Of a stretch of DNA of 10,983 nt, positions 1 through 6,987 are shown one piece after another. The notes beneath the pieces were generated by a model that was not told the origin of the DNA, did no database searches, and saw only the letters and a list, made by a program, of their open reading frames with translations. Numbering within the stretch: position 1 is the stretch's first letter; every line of letters begins with the position of its first letter. Made by a program: the position numbers and the translations under genes. This DNA comes from Thermoleophilia bacterium (lineage in GTDB: Bacteria > Actinomycetota > Thermoleophilia > Gaiellales > Gaiellaceae): the NCBI GenBank assembly GCA_013362295.1, contig JABFWJ010000321.1, forward strand, positions 1-10,983, in the 5' to 3' direction.

Positions 1-429
1 CGGCGCGCGCTGGTCGGGCGTCGTCCAGCCGATGTCGTCGTCGCGCGCGTAGAGGCGGTCGCCCGCCCAGCGCGGGAAGACGTGGACGTGGAAGTGCCAC
101 ACGTCCTGGCCGCCCGCGGGCTCGTTGTGCTGGCGTGTCGAGGTGCCGGGGCAGCCGTAGGCCTCGCGCATGGCGCTCGCGACGCGCTGCGCCGTCGCGT
201 ACACGGCGCCGAGGAGCCCGGGACCGATCGAGTAGAGGTTCTCGACGTGCTCGACCGGGACGACGATCGCGTGCCCCTCGTTGCCGTCCCACCACTTCGG
301 CGAGATGAACGCCGCCGTGCGCTCGTCGCGCCAGACGACGTCCGCCAGCGTGTTCCGCTCCGTCTCGACGCCGTGCAGGAGGCGGCAGAACGGGCAGTCG
401 TAGCCGGGCGGCTCGTGCAGGGCGGTCAC
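1..429 (-). CDS. HIT-family (histidine triad) nucleotide hydrolase or transferase, C-terminus cut by the window edge
   Basis: The 143 visible residues form a HIT-fold protein. These act on the alpha-phosphate of nucleotide substrates such as diadenosine polyphosphates or nucleoside phosphoramidates in the cytoplasm. Seen: a CPFC pair near the N-terminus (residues 12-15, possible half of a zinc site), a QHNEPAGGQ segment (100-108) matching the usual Q-N-x-G-x-x-A-G-Q loop, and the triad WHFHVHVFPR with His112, His114 and His116. By family knowledge the middle His is the nucleophile. The start is a GTG whose last two bases overlap the TGA stop of the upstream FAH-family gene (GTGA), implying translational coupling; no in-frame ATG or clear ribosome site competes. 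The reading frame is open to base 1, and family members are often about 140-150 residues, so little is probably missing. The substrate cannot be read from the sequence. Confidence 0.9.
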   Translation of the reverse strand, partial: MTALHEPPGYDCPFCRLLHGVETERNTLADVVWRDERTAAFISPKWWDGNEGHAIVVPVEHVENLYSIGPGLLGAVYATAQRVASAMREAYGCPGTSTRQHNEPAGGQDVWHFHVHVFPRWAGDRLYARDDDIGWTTPDQRAP

Positions 430-1055
430 TCGGCCGTGACGGGGTTCGACAGGACGCCGATCCCCTCGACCTCGACCTCGACGACGTCGCCGGCCTTCAT
501 CGACACCTTGGGCTCGCGCGCCCAGCCGACGCCGGGCGGCGTCCCCGTGAGGATCAGATCGCCGGGCTCGAGGGTGAACACGCCGGAGACGTAGGCGACG
601 AGGAACGGCACGTCGAAGATCAGGTCACGCGTGTTCCCGTCCTGCAGCGTCTCGCCGTTCAGCCGCTGCGTCACGCGCAGGCCGCTCCCGTCGCCGAGCT
701 CGGACACCGGCACAAGCTCGGTCGAGACGGGGCAGAACGTGTCGAAGCCCTTCGCGCGCGTCCACTGGCTCTCCGAGTACTGGATGTTGCGCGCCGACAC
801 GTCGTTGGCCACCCGGTAGCCGCGGACGTGCTCGAGCGCGTCCCCGGCGCCGATCCGGTGACCGCCGCGGCCGATCTCGACCGCGAGCTCCGCCTCGGAG
901 TCGACGTGCGTCGCCTCAGGCGGGATCACGATCGGCTCGCCGGGCCTGATCAGGGCGTTCTCGAACTTGCCGAAGATGAGGGGCTCGGTCGGCGGATCGT
1001 CGCCGAGCTCCGCCGCATGTTCCGCGTAGTTCCGCCCGATGCAGATGATCTTCAC
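426..1055 (-). CDS. Fumarylacetoacetate hydrolase (FAH) family protein
   Basis: This 209-residue cytoplasmic enzyme belongs to the FAH/FAHD1/YcgM group, which cleaves or isomerises acylpyruvates, oxaloacetate or 2-hydroxy-hepta-2,4-diene-1,7-dioate-like compounds in catabolism of aromatic and amino acids. Seen: an N-terminal IGRNYAEHAAE segment (6-16), the acidic metal-site motif DSEAELAVEIG (52-62) with Glu54 and Glu56, then NDVSARNIQ (84-92) supplying the third ligand Asp85, KGFDTFCPVS (about 102-111) and the C-terminal LILTGTPPGVG signature. By homology these bind one Mg or Mn ion, and no expected ligand is missing. The length fits single-domain members. Translation appears to start at a GTG read as MKIICIGRNY; the purine-rich GAGAG before it is very close, so the ribosome site is poor and the leader may be very short. 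The next gene (HIT family) overlaps its stop. It is divergent from the LLM oxidoreductase, which may share its control. The exact substrate is unknown. Confidence 0.92.
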   Translation of the reverse strand: MKIICIGRNYAEHAAELGDDPPTEPLIFGKFENALIRPGEPIVIPPEATHVDSEAELAVEIGRGGHRIGAGDALEHVRGYRVANDVSARNIQYSESQWTRAKGFDTFCPVSTELVPVSELGDGSGLRVTQRLNGETLQDGNTRDLIFDVPFLVAYVSGVFTLEPGDLILTGTPPGVGWAREPKVSMKAGDVVEVEVEGIGVLSNPVTAE

Positions 1056-1062
1056 CTCTCGA

Positions 1063-1098
1063 TCTTGACGGACTAGGCTTGATCACGCCCCGTCAAGA
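1063..1098. promoter_or_regulatory. Perfect 9-bp inverted repeat (candidate operator) in the FAH/LLM divergent spacer
   Basis: The arms are TCTTGACGG (1063-1071) and CCGTCAAGA (1090-1098), an exact inverted repeat with 18 bases between them. The arm centres are 27 bases apart, which suits a dimeric or tetrameric regulator. The right arm meets the AGGAGG ribosome site of the LLM gene, so in RNA the pair could also form a hairpin touching that site, if transcription starts far enough upstream. No regulator gene lies next to it, so the cognate factor is unknown. Confidence 0.45.
1070..1079. promoter_or_regulatory. Candidate overlapping -10 elements for the divergent FAH and LLM genes
   Basis: The ten bases GGACTAGGCT contain TAGGCT reading rightward (1074-1079) and TAGTCC reading leftward (1075-1070), sharing the central TA of CTAG. 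The rightward element has a weak TTCACC -35-like hexamer 17 bases upstream (1051-1056) and would give a leader of about 20 bases to the ATG at 1108. The leftward one would start about 8 bases before the FAH GTG. Both are guesses from actinobacterial TANNNT-type -10 boxes and are not established. Confidence 0.3.
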
Positions 1099-1103
1099 GG
1101 AGG
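1098..1103 (+). promoter_or_regulatory. Strong ribosome binding site of the LLM oxidoreductase gene
   Basis: A perfect AGGAGG sits four bases before the ATG at 1108. It fixes this start, and the 340-residue protein then begins directly at the conserved LLM N-terminus (PLSFGVTVLPDPP). Confidence 0.8.
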
Positions 1104-1107
1104 TCAC

Positions 1108-2130
1108 ATGCCACTGAGCTTCGGCGTCACCGTCCTTCCCGACCCGCCGTACGCCCGCATGATCGAGCTGATCCAGGTCGCAGAGCGGCGCGGGTTCGAG
1201 TACGCGTGGACCTACGACTCGCACGTCCTCTGGCAGGAGTCGTTCCCCGTGATGGCGCTCGTCGCCGACCGGACGTCGGCGATCAAGCTCGGCCACATGG
1301 TCACGAACCCCGGCACGCGCGAGCCGACGGTGCTCGCGAGCGCGTACGCGACGCTCCACGACATCTCGGACGGGCGCATGATCATGGGGATCGGACGCGG
1401 GGACTCGGCGCGCCGCTACATCGGGCAGCAGCCGGTCAAGGTCGCGGAGTTCGAAGAGGCGCTGAAGATGATCAAGCCGTTCATGAACGGCAAGGAGGTC
1501 AGCTGGAACGGCAAGGACCTTCAACTCAAGTGGGTGCGGCCCGAGCTGCCCGAGATCGAGATGCACGTCGCGGGCTACGGGCCGAAGGCGCTCGCGGTCG
1601 GCGGCAGGCAGGGCGACGGGATCATCATCCAGCTCGCCGACCCGGACATCATCCAGTGGATCATGAGCACCGCGCGCAAAGCTGCGGAGGAAGCGGGCCG
1701 CGATCCGGCCGCGCTGAGCTGCATCGTCAGCGCGCCGAGTCACGTCACCGACGACCTGCAGGACGCACGCGAACAGGTGCGGTGGTTCCCCGCGATGGTG
1801 TCGAACCACGTGCAGGACCTGATCGACCGCTACGGGACGGACGGGAGCGCCGTCCCGCAGGCGCTCACCGACTACGTCCAGGCTCGGAAGTTCTACGACT
1901 ACGACGAGCACTCGCGCGTCGGCGCGAAGCACGGCGAGTTCGTGACAGATGAGATCTGCGACCGCTTCTGCGTGATCGGCAGCAACGACCAGATCAAGAC
2001 GAAGCTCCGCGAGCTCGAGAGCGTCGGCGTCGACCAGTTCAACATCTACCTGATGACGCACGGCCAGGAAGAGACGCTGCAGGCGTACGGCGACGACATC
2101 ATTCCGGAGCTCGCCGGCGTCGCGGCCTAG
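1108..2130 (+). CDS. LLM-class (luciferase-like) flavin or F420-dependent oxidoreductase
   Basis: This 340-residue TIM-barrel protein belongs to the bacterial luciferase-like superfamily and looks closest to the branch annotated as F420-dependent (TIGR03842-like, by recall). Such enzymes transfer hydride between F420 or a flavin and an organic substrate in the cytoplasm. Seen: a typical first strand and helix (residues 4-30, ending ERRGFEYAW), LGHMVTNPGTREPTV (61-75) and the cofactor-site stretch SDGRMIMGIGRGDSA (87-101), then a barrel half with HVAGYGPKALAVGGRQGDGIII. The C-terminal GSNDQIKTKLRELESVGVDQFNIYL is the usual end of these barrels. The length is typical and no break is seen. The start is set by a strong AGGAGG. 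It is divergent from an FAH-family gene across 52 bases, so the two could serve one catabolic route, but the substrate and even the cofactor (F420 or FMN) are inference. Confidence 0.9.
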   Translation: MPLSFGVTVLPDPPYARMIELIQVAERRGFEYAWTYDSHVLWQESFPVMALVADRTSAIKLGHMVTNPGTREPTVLASAYATLHDISDGRMIMGIGRGDSARRYIGQQPVKVAEFEEALKMIKPFMNGKEVSWNGKDLQLKWVRPELPEIEMHVAGYGPKALAVGGRQGDGIIIQLADPDIIQWIMSTARKAAEEAGRDPAALSCIVSAPSHVTDDLQDAREQVRWFPAMVSNHVQDLIDRYGTDGSAVPQALTDYVQARKFYDYDEHSRVGAKHGEFVTDEICDRFCVIGSNDQIKTKLRELESVGVDQFNIYLMTHGQEETLQAYGDDIIPELAGVAA

Positions 2131-2183
2131 GTCCAGGGTCGTTTCAGGGTCTTCACCAATGGCGGGGCGCCGCAGGCCGTCGG

Positions 2184-2189
2184 TACGCT
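2184..2189 (+). promoter_or_regulatory. Candidate -10 element for leaderless transcription of the ABC operon
   Basis: TACGCT lies seven bases before the ATG at 2197, the spacing expected if transcription begins at the A of the start codon. No Shine-Dalgarno sequence is visible near this ATG, which fits a leaderless message of the kind common in actinobacteria. No convincing -35 hexamer is seen. The 66 bases from 2131 to 2196 hold no clear terminator hairpin, so read-through from the LLM gene is also possible. Confidence 0.3.
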
Positions 2190-2196
2190 CGTCGGC

Positions 2197-2931
2197 ATGA
2201 GCTCCAACGGCGCAGTTGTCTCCGCCCACGACCTCACCCGCCGCTACGGCGAGGGCGAGGCGGCCGTCGACGCGCTCCGCGGCGTCTCCCTCGAGGTTCA
2301 GCCGGGCGAGCTCGTCGCCGTCATGGGGCCGTCGGGCTCCGGGAAATCGACGCTTATGCACCTGCTCGCCGCACTCGACAAGCCGACGAGCGGCACCGTG
2401 ACGATCGCGGGCCAGGACGTCGGCTCGCTGTCCGACGGCGACGTGACGAAGCTGCGACGGCGCAACATCGGGTTCGTCTTCCAGTTCTTCAACCTGCTGC
2501 CGATGCTGACCGCGGAGGAGAACATTCGCCTGCCGCTCTCGATCGCCGGCGAGAAGCCCGAGCCGGGGTTCTTCGCGAACCTGCTCGAGCGCGTGGGGTT
2601 GACGGATCGCCGCACGCACCGGCCGTCGGAGCTCTCCGGCGGGCAGCAGCAGCGCGTCGCGATCGCGCGGGCGCTCGTGTCGAGGCCCACCGTGGTGTTC
2701 GCGGACGAGCCGACGGGCAACCTCGACTCGAAGACCGGCGGCGAGATCCTCGAGCTCCTGCGCAGCTCGGCCGAAGAGCTGGGCCAGACGATGGTGATGG
2801 TCACGCACGACGCCCAGGCGGCCACGATCGCCGACCGCGTGCTGTTCCTCGCCGACGGCCGCATCGTCGAGGAGCTCCCGCGCAGCCCGGCGCCCGAGAT
2901 CCTCGCTGCGATGACCCGCGTCAGCACATGA
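2197..2931 (+). CDS. ABC transporter ATP-binding protein, MacB/LolD type
   Basis: This 244-residue cytoplasmic ATPase drives the permease encoded next. All nucleotide-binding elements are present: Walker A GPSGSGKST (44-52), Q-loop FVFQFFNLLP with Gln96, signature LSGGQQQR (146-153), Walker B VVFADEP with catalytic Glu171, D-loop NLDS (175-178) and switch His204 in MVTHD. The FQFFNLLP Q-loop and DEPTGNLDS context place it in the MacB/LolD/FtsE-like group, which works in mechanotransmission or lipoprotein and peptide export and not in classic import. Its stop overlaps the permease start as ATGA, so the two are translationally coupled. No Shine-Dalgarno sequence is seen, so a leaderless start is proposed. 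An intact ATPase is clear; the transported or released substrate is not. Confidence 0.95.
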   Translation: MSSNGAVVSAHDLTRRYGEGEAAVDALRGVSLEVQPGELVAVMGPSGSGKSTLMHLLAALDKPTSGTVTIAGQDVGSLSDGDVTKLRRRNIGFVFQFFNLLPMLTAEENIRLPLSIAGEKPEPGFFANLLERVGLTDRRTHRPSELSGGQQQRVAIARALVSRPTVVFADEPTGNLDSKTGGEILELLRSSAEELGQTMVMVTHDAQAATIADRVLFLADGRIVEELPRSPAPEILAAMTRVST

Positions 2932-5483
2932 CCAAGGTCGCGCTCGCCGGCCTGTTCGGCCGCAAGCTGCGCACGGCTTTGACGGCTTTCGCGATCGTCC
3001 TCGGCGTCGCGATGGTGAGCGGCACGCTCGTACTGACCGACTCGATCGACAAGGCCTTCAACTTCATCTACACCGACGTGCGCAAGGGTTCGGACGTCGT
3101 GGTCTCGGGGAAGTCCGCGGTCTCGGTCACGCAGGGCCAGGGATCGTTCGCGCCGACGATCTCCGACCAGCTGGCCGGCAGGATCCGCGCGCTGCCCGAC
3201 GTCGCCCGCGCCGAGGGCGGCGTCAACGGGACCGCCCAGCTCGTCGACGCGAAGGGCAAGGCGATCACCTTCGGCGGCTCGCCGAACCTCGGCTTCAGCA
3301 TCGCTGTCGGCGATTCGCCGTTCAATCCGCTCGAGCTGGTCCGGGGAGACTGGCCGCACGGCGACGAGGTCGTGATCGACGCGAACGTCGCGAGGCGCAA
3401 GCACTTCGCGGTGGGCGACCGGATCGGTGTGCAGGCCGAGGGCCCCGTGCGAACGTTCCGCGTCTCGGGAATCGTCAGGTTCGGCTCGGCTTCCGCGCTC
3501 GGCGGAGCGACGCTGACGGGCTTCGACCTGCCGACAGCGCAGCGCATGTTCGCGAAGCCACACCGGCTCGACGAGATCGCCGTAGCGGCGAAGCCGAACG
3601 TCTCGGAGGCGGCGGTGCTGAAGGAGGTTCGGGCCGTGCTGCCGTCGACCGCGCAGGCCCGCTCCGGCACCCAGCAGGCACGTGAAGACGCGAAGCAGAC
3701 GAATTCGTTCATCACTTTTCTGCGCAGCTTCCTGCTGGCCTTCGGGGGGATCGCGCTCTTCGTCGGCAGCTTCGTGATCGCGAACTCGTTGTCGATCACG
3801 ATCGCGCAACGCACGCGCGAGCTCGCCACGATGCGCACGCTCGGCGCAAGCCGTCGCCAGGTCCTGACGTCGATCGTGCTCGAAGGCCTCGTAATGGGCG
3901 TACTGGCGTCGGTCACCGGCCTCTTCGGCGGCCTGGGCCTCGCCAAGGGACTCTTCAAGTTGTTCGACGCCGTCGGGTTCACGCTGCCGAACAGCGGCAT
4001 CGTGTTCGGCACGTCGACGATCGTGATCGCGCTCGTCGCGGGCATCGGCGTGACTCTCGTCGCGAGCGTCCGGCCGGCGCTGCGCGCGACCCGCGTGCCG
4101 CCGATCGCGGCGGTGCGCGAGGGCGCGACGCTCCCCGAGTCGCGCTTCGCCCGCTTCCGTACGCTGGGCTCAGTCCTCCTCACGGGCCTCGGCTTCCTCG
4201 CGCTGCTCTGGGGGCTCTTCGGCCCACACCTCGGCACCGTCGCCGTGCTCTCCTACATGGGGCTCGGGGCGCTGCTGATCTTCGTCGGCGTGGCGATGCT
4301 CTCCGTCCGCCTCATCCGGCCGCTCGCGGCGGGCCTCGGCTGGCCGGCGACGCGGGTCGGCGGCGTCGCCGGTACGCTCGCCCGCGACAACGCGCGCCGC
4401 AACCCGCAGCGCACTGCTTCGACGGCAGCCGCGCTGATGATCGGGCTCGCGCTCGTGACGCTCGTCGCCGTGCTGGCGGCGGGGATCACGACGAGCTTCC
4501 GCTCGGCCGTCGACAAGATCTGGGACGCCGACTACGCGATCACGGCGCAGAACAACTTCACGCCGATCCCGCCCGCGGCTGCGAATGCCGTCGCGAAAGA
4601 CCCGAGCGTCGAGGGAATCGCGAACGTGCGTGTCGGGGACGCGAAGGCATTCGGCAAGGCGTTCTTCGCCACCGGCGTCAATCCGCCGGCCGCGTCCATC
4701 TTCAAGCTCGACTGGAAGCAGGGGTCGCAGCAGACGATGGCCGCGCTCGGCGACGACGGCGCGTTCACCGACAAGGGCTACGCGAAGAAGCACAGGCTCA
4801 CGCTCGGCTCGCCCGTGACGCTGACGTTCACGAACGGGCAGCGAAAGACGTTCAGGATCCGCGGCATCTTCGATCCACCTGCGGGCGGAAGCCCCTTCGG
4901 AAAGGTCACGATCTCTCAGGCGGCGTGGGACCGCTTCAACGAGAGCCCGCGCAACCTCTACTCGTTCATGCGCGTGCGCGGCGGCGAGTCGGCGGAGAAT
5001 CTGCGCAGCCTGAAGCGGCTGCTCCGCGTCTACCCGATCGCGAAGGTGCAGACCAAGGAGCAGTTCGTGAACAACCAGATCAGCGGCCTGCAGTCGACGC
5101 TCAACATCCTCTACGTGCTGCTCGCGCTGTCGGTGATCGTCTCGCTCTTCGGGATCGTGAATACCCTCGTGCTGACCGTGTTCGAGCGGACGCGTGAGAT
5201 CGGCATGCTGCGTGCGATCGGGATGACGCGGCGCCAGGTGCGGCGCATGATCAGGCACGAGAGCGTGATCACGGCGCTGATCGGCGGCGTGCTCGGAATC
5301 GCGCTGGGGATCGTGCTCGGAGGACTCCTCGTCTCGCGCGTCAGCTTCATCGAGTTCTCGCTGCCGGTGGCGTCGCTGGTCGTGTTCGGGGTGATGACGA
5401 TCGTCGTCGGGATCCTCGCGGCGATCTTCCCCGCCCGGCGTGCGGCGCGGTTGAACGTCCTCGAGGCGCTGCAGTACGAATGA
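2928..5483 (+). CDS. FtsX-family ABC transporter permease, duplicated 10-helix form
   Basis: This 851-residue membrane protein is the partner of the preceding ATPase. Its layout is a tandem duplication of the MacB/FtsX plan. Helix 1 is at about 17-37, followed by a large extracytoplasmic MacB-periplasmic-core-like domain (about 40-255). An FtsX domain follows with helices at about 266-290, 317-342 and 363-382. Two linker helices come next (about 411-430 and 436-462), then helix 7 (about 497-521), a second external domain (about 525-715) and a final FtsX domain with helices at about 725-748, 780-803 and 812-836. The cytoplasmic coupling motif is found in both halves: QRTRELATMRTLGASRRQV near 294 and ERTREIGMLRAIGMTRRQV near 752. 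It ends in the familiar ARLNVLEALQYE. Because both halves sit in one chain, a single permease with two ATPase subunits would complete the complex. It overlaps both neighbours by ATGA junctions. The cargo is unknown; export or envelope remodelling is inferred. Confidence 0.93.
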   Translation: MTKVALAGLFGRKLRTALTAFAIVLGVAMVSGTLVLTDSIDKAFNFIYTDVRKGSDVVVSGKSAVSVTQGQGSFAPTISDQLAGRIRALPDVARAEGGVNGTAQLVDAKGKAITFGGSPNLGFSIAVGDSPFNPLELVRGDWPHGDEVVIDANVARRKHFAVGDRIGVQAEGPVRTFRVSGIVRFGSASALGGATLTGFDLPTAQRMFAKPHRLDEIAVAAKPNVSEAAVLKEVRAVLPSTAQARSGTQQAREDAKQTNSFITFLRSFLLAFGGIALFVGSFVIANSLSITIAQRTRELATMRTLGASRRQVLTSIVLEGLVMGVLASVTGLFGGLGLAKGLFKLFDAVGFTLPNSGIVFGTSTIVIALVAGIGVTLVASVRPALRATRVPPIAAVREGATLPESRFARFRTLGSVLLTGLGFLALLWGLFGPHLGTVAVLSYMGLGALLIFVGVAMLSVRLIRPLAAGLGWPATRVGGVAGTLARDNARRNPQRTASTAAALMIGLALVTLVAVLAAGITTSFRSAVDKIWDADYAITAQNNFTPIPPAAANAVAKDPSVEGIANVRVGDAKAFGKAFFATGVNPPAASIFKLDWKQGSQQTMAALGDDGAFTDKGYAKKHRLTLGSPVTLTFTNGQRKTFRIRGIFDPPAGGSPFGKVTISQAAWDRFNESPRNLYSFMRVRGGESAENLRSLKRLLRVYPIAKVQTKEQFVNNQISGLQSTLNILYVLLALSVIVSLFGIVNTLVLTVFERTREIGMLRAIGMTRRQVRRMIRHESVITALIGGVLGIALGIVLGGLLVSRVSFIEFSLPVASLVVFGVMTIVVGILAAIFPARRAARLNVLEALQYE

Positions 5484-6013
5484 CCCGCCGGTCGGTGCTC
5501 GTCCGCCTGCTGCAGCAACACGTGACGGCGGACGATCGCGAAGAAGCCGACCGCTGCGCGATGCTGCGCCTCGCGCAGGAGCTCGCCGAGCCGCTCTCGC
5601 GCGACGAGCCGAGTGCGCACTTCACCGCGTCGGCGTTCGTGATCGACGAGGCCTGCAGGCTGACCTGCCTCGTCCGCCACGTGAAGCTCGGCCGTCTGCT
5701 GCAACCGGGCGGCCACGTCGAGCCGAGCGACATCTCGCTCGAGGCGGCGGCGTTACGCGAGGCTCACGAGGAGACGACGCTCGAGGTCGAGCTTCATCCG
5801 ACGGCGCCGAGGCCGTTCGACCTCGACATCCACGAGATCCCAGACCGGCGCGGAGAGCCGGCGCACTTCCACCTCGACGTTCGGTACCTCGTCGTCGGCC
5901 GCGGCGACCCGTGCGACGGGGCGGCCTGGTACGAGATCGGCGGCGTGGACGACCGCTCGGTCGGCCGGCTGGCCGCGAAGGCGCTCAGCCTCGGAAGCCG
6001 GCCTCCGGAGTGA
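5480..6013 (+). CDS. NUDIX hydrolase translationally coupled to the ABC transporter genes
   Basis: This 177-residue cytoplasmic protein belongs to the NUDIX family, which cleaves nucleoside-diphosphate-X pyrophosphates with divalent metal. Seen: a charged, helical N-terminal extension of about 45 residues, a beta strand SAFVID, then the Nudix box from Gly78 to Leu101 (GGHVEPSD...LREAHEETTL). The core Arg93, Glu94, Glu97 and Glu98 are present. The box differs from the textbook GX5EX7REUXEEXGU: Asp84 stands in the first Glu position, there is one extra residue before Arg93, and Thr100 replaces the last Gly. GGHVEP-type boxes are known in actinobacterial NUDIX proteins, so the enzyme is probably active. 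The C-terminal HFHLDVRYLVVG strand fits the fold. Its ATG overlaps the permease stop (ATGA). The last 29 bases overlap the 3' end of the convergent enolase-like gene. The substrate is unknown, and nothing seen shows a role in transport. Confidence 0.88.
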   Translation: MTRRSVLVRLLQQHVTADDREEADRCAMLRLAQELAEPLSRDEPSAHFTASAFVIDEACRLTCLVRHVKLGRLLQPGGHVEPSDISLEAAALREAHEETTLEVELHPTAPRPFDLDIHEIPDRRGEPAHFHLDVRYLVVGRGDPCDGAAWYEIGGVDDRSVGRLAAKALSLGSRPPE

Positions 6014-6965
6014 GCTCGAGCGGGCTTTCCTGCAGGCCCTCGACCGGCTCGGTCGCGTTGTAGCCCGCGGGCGCGACGTCGTTCGGCGCGTCCGGATGGA
6101 AGAGCGAGGCGAGCAGCTGGATCTGCGCGCGCCCGGGGCCGAGCTCGAACTGGCCGCCGCCGTAGAGCGCGATCCCCTCGCGCTCGCAGGAGTCGTAGAA
6201 CTCGAACAGACGGCGCACCGAGCCGAAGCGGGACGGCTTCGAGTTCAGGCACCTCGGCCGGAAGGGCAGGGCCTCGACGTCGCTCCACTCGTGGATCGCG
6301 GCATCCCAGGTGAGGCGGTGCTGGTGCGGGTCGAGCACGCGAGTCGTCTCCGGCGTGAGAGCGGGGTCCTCGAGCCACGCGTCGGGAAACGCCGCGGCGA
6401 TCCGTTCGTAGAGCTCGGGGTTCGGCGGAGCGCCGAACTCGCCTCGATAGATCCCTTTGAAGTCGGCGGTGTCGACGGCGTCTGCGATCGTCGCCACGAT
6501 CTCGTCGGTCCAGTCGCGGTCCGGGTCGAGCTTGAACCGGAGCTCCGGATAGAGCCCGCGCCAGCCGGCGACGTTGGCCAGGCGCGTCGAGACGACGAAG
6601 CGCACGGGCTTCGGCTCCCGGCCGACGGCCTCGCCGAGGCTCAGGCCCGCCTGGCGCAGTGCGAGATCGAGCGCCGCCGACTCGAGCGCCCACCGGCGGT
6701 AGTCGGTCTGGCCCGACTGGAGGAGCGAGAAGGAGTCGAGGGTGTGCTCGCCGGCGAGCGGCAGCTCCGCGCTGCGCTTCTGGAACCGCTCGTGCACGGA
6801 CGGGTCGTAGTCGACCTCCTCGCCGCGTCCTTCCTCTCCGCCGCCGCGGAGCACCACCACGGTGCGCCGCAGCGTGAACCCGCGCGCCACCTCACGCTCG
6901 AGCGGCTCGAGGTCGTACGACTCGATCGAGAGCAGCAGATCCTTGACGGCGTCGTAGGTGGACAC
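5985..6965 (-). CDS. Enolase-superfamily protein (OSBS/muconate-cycloisomerase-like), specificity unassigned
   Basis: This 326-residue protein has the C-terminal barrel of the enolase superfamily, whose members abstract a proton next to a carboxylate with Mg bound. Catalytic residues appear in the expected order and spacing: Lys145 in FKLD, metal ligands Asp168 (ADFKG), Glu199 (WLEDP) and Asp221 (LTWDA), and Lys243 in LNSKPSRFGSV. This spacing matches o-succinylbenzoate synthase and muconate cycloisomerase. The usual D-x-N around the first metal ligand reads DFK here. The C-terminal ALYGGGQFELGPGRAQIQLLASL resembles the last strands of the barrel. The first 90 or so residues, which would form the capping domain, are charged and do not look like a standard cap. 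The start is a GTG six bases after TAGGCT, with no ribosome site, suggesting a leaderless message. No menaquinone or aromatic-degradation genes are near, so a menC assignment would be unsafe. Confidence 0.82.
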   Translation of the reverse strand: MSTYDAVKDLLLSIESYDLEPLEREVARGFTLRRTVVVLRGGGEEGRGEEVDYDPSVHERFQKRSAELPLAGEHTLDSFSLLQSGQTDYRRWALESAALDLALRQAGLSLGEAVGREPKPVRFVVSTRLANVAGWRGLYPELRFKLDPDRDWTDEIVATIADAVDTADFKGIYRGEFGAPPNPELYERIAAAFPDAWLEDPALTPETTRVLDPHQHRLTWDAAIHEWSDVEALPFRPRCLNSKPSRFGSVRRLFEFYDSCEREGIALYGGGQFELGPGRAQIQLLASLFHPDAPNDVAPAGYNATEPVEGLQESPLELTPEAGFRG

Positions 6966-6971
6966 CGTGCG

Positions 6972-6977
6972 AGCCTA
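6972..6977 (-). promoter_or_regulatory. Candidate -10 element (TAGGCT) for a leaderless enolase-like message
   Basis: On the minus strand TAGGCT ends six bases before the GTG at 6965, so transcription would start at or next to the start codon. No Shine-Dalgarno sequence is seen. The same hexamer appears in the FAH/LLM spacer. A -35 element is not convincing. Confidence 0.4.
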
Positions 6978-6987
6978 GATGTTCGAA

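Noticed and set aside
1065..1096. The two TTGACG sequences in the FAH/LLM spacer as -35 boxes of divergent promoters
   Set aside because: At 16-18 base spacing neither has a TANNNT-like -10 downstream, so they are better explained as the arms of one inverted repeat.
1093..2808. Long minus-strand open frame opposite the LLM and ABC ATPase genes
   Set aside because: Its translation is a low-complexity Arg/Asp/Leu/Val-rich string with no domain. It is the expected shadow of GC-rich coding on the other strand, where clear families are found.
2298..3809. Second long minus-strand open frame opposite the ATPase and permease genes
   Set aside because: No recognisable motif and the composition of a codon-bias shadow. 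The plus-strand frames carry full ABC motifs and transmembrane helices.
4170..5258. Minus-strand open frame opposite the permease
   Set aside because: Composition is Arg/Glu/Asp/His-rich without conserved pattern, and it covers the coupling motifs and membrane helices of the permease.
5985..6965. Naming the enolase-like gene menC
   Set aside because: The catalytic spacing fits, but the same layout is shared by racemases and cycloisomerases, and no menaquinone gene is in the window.
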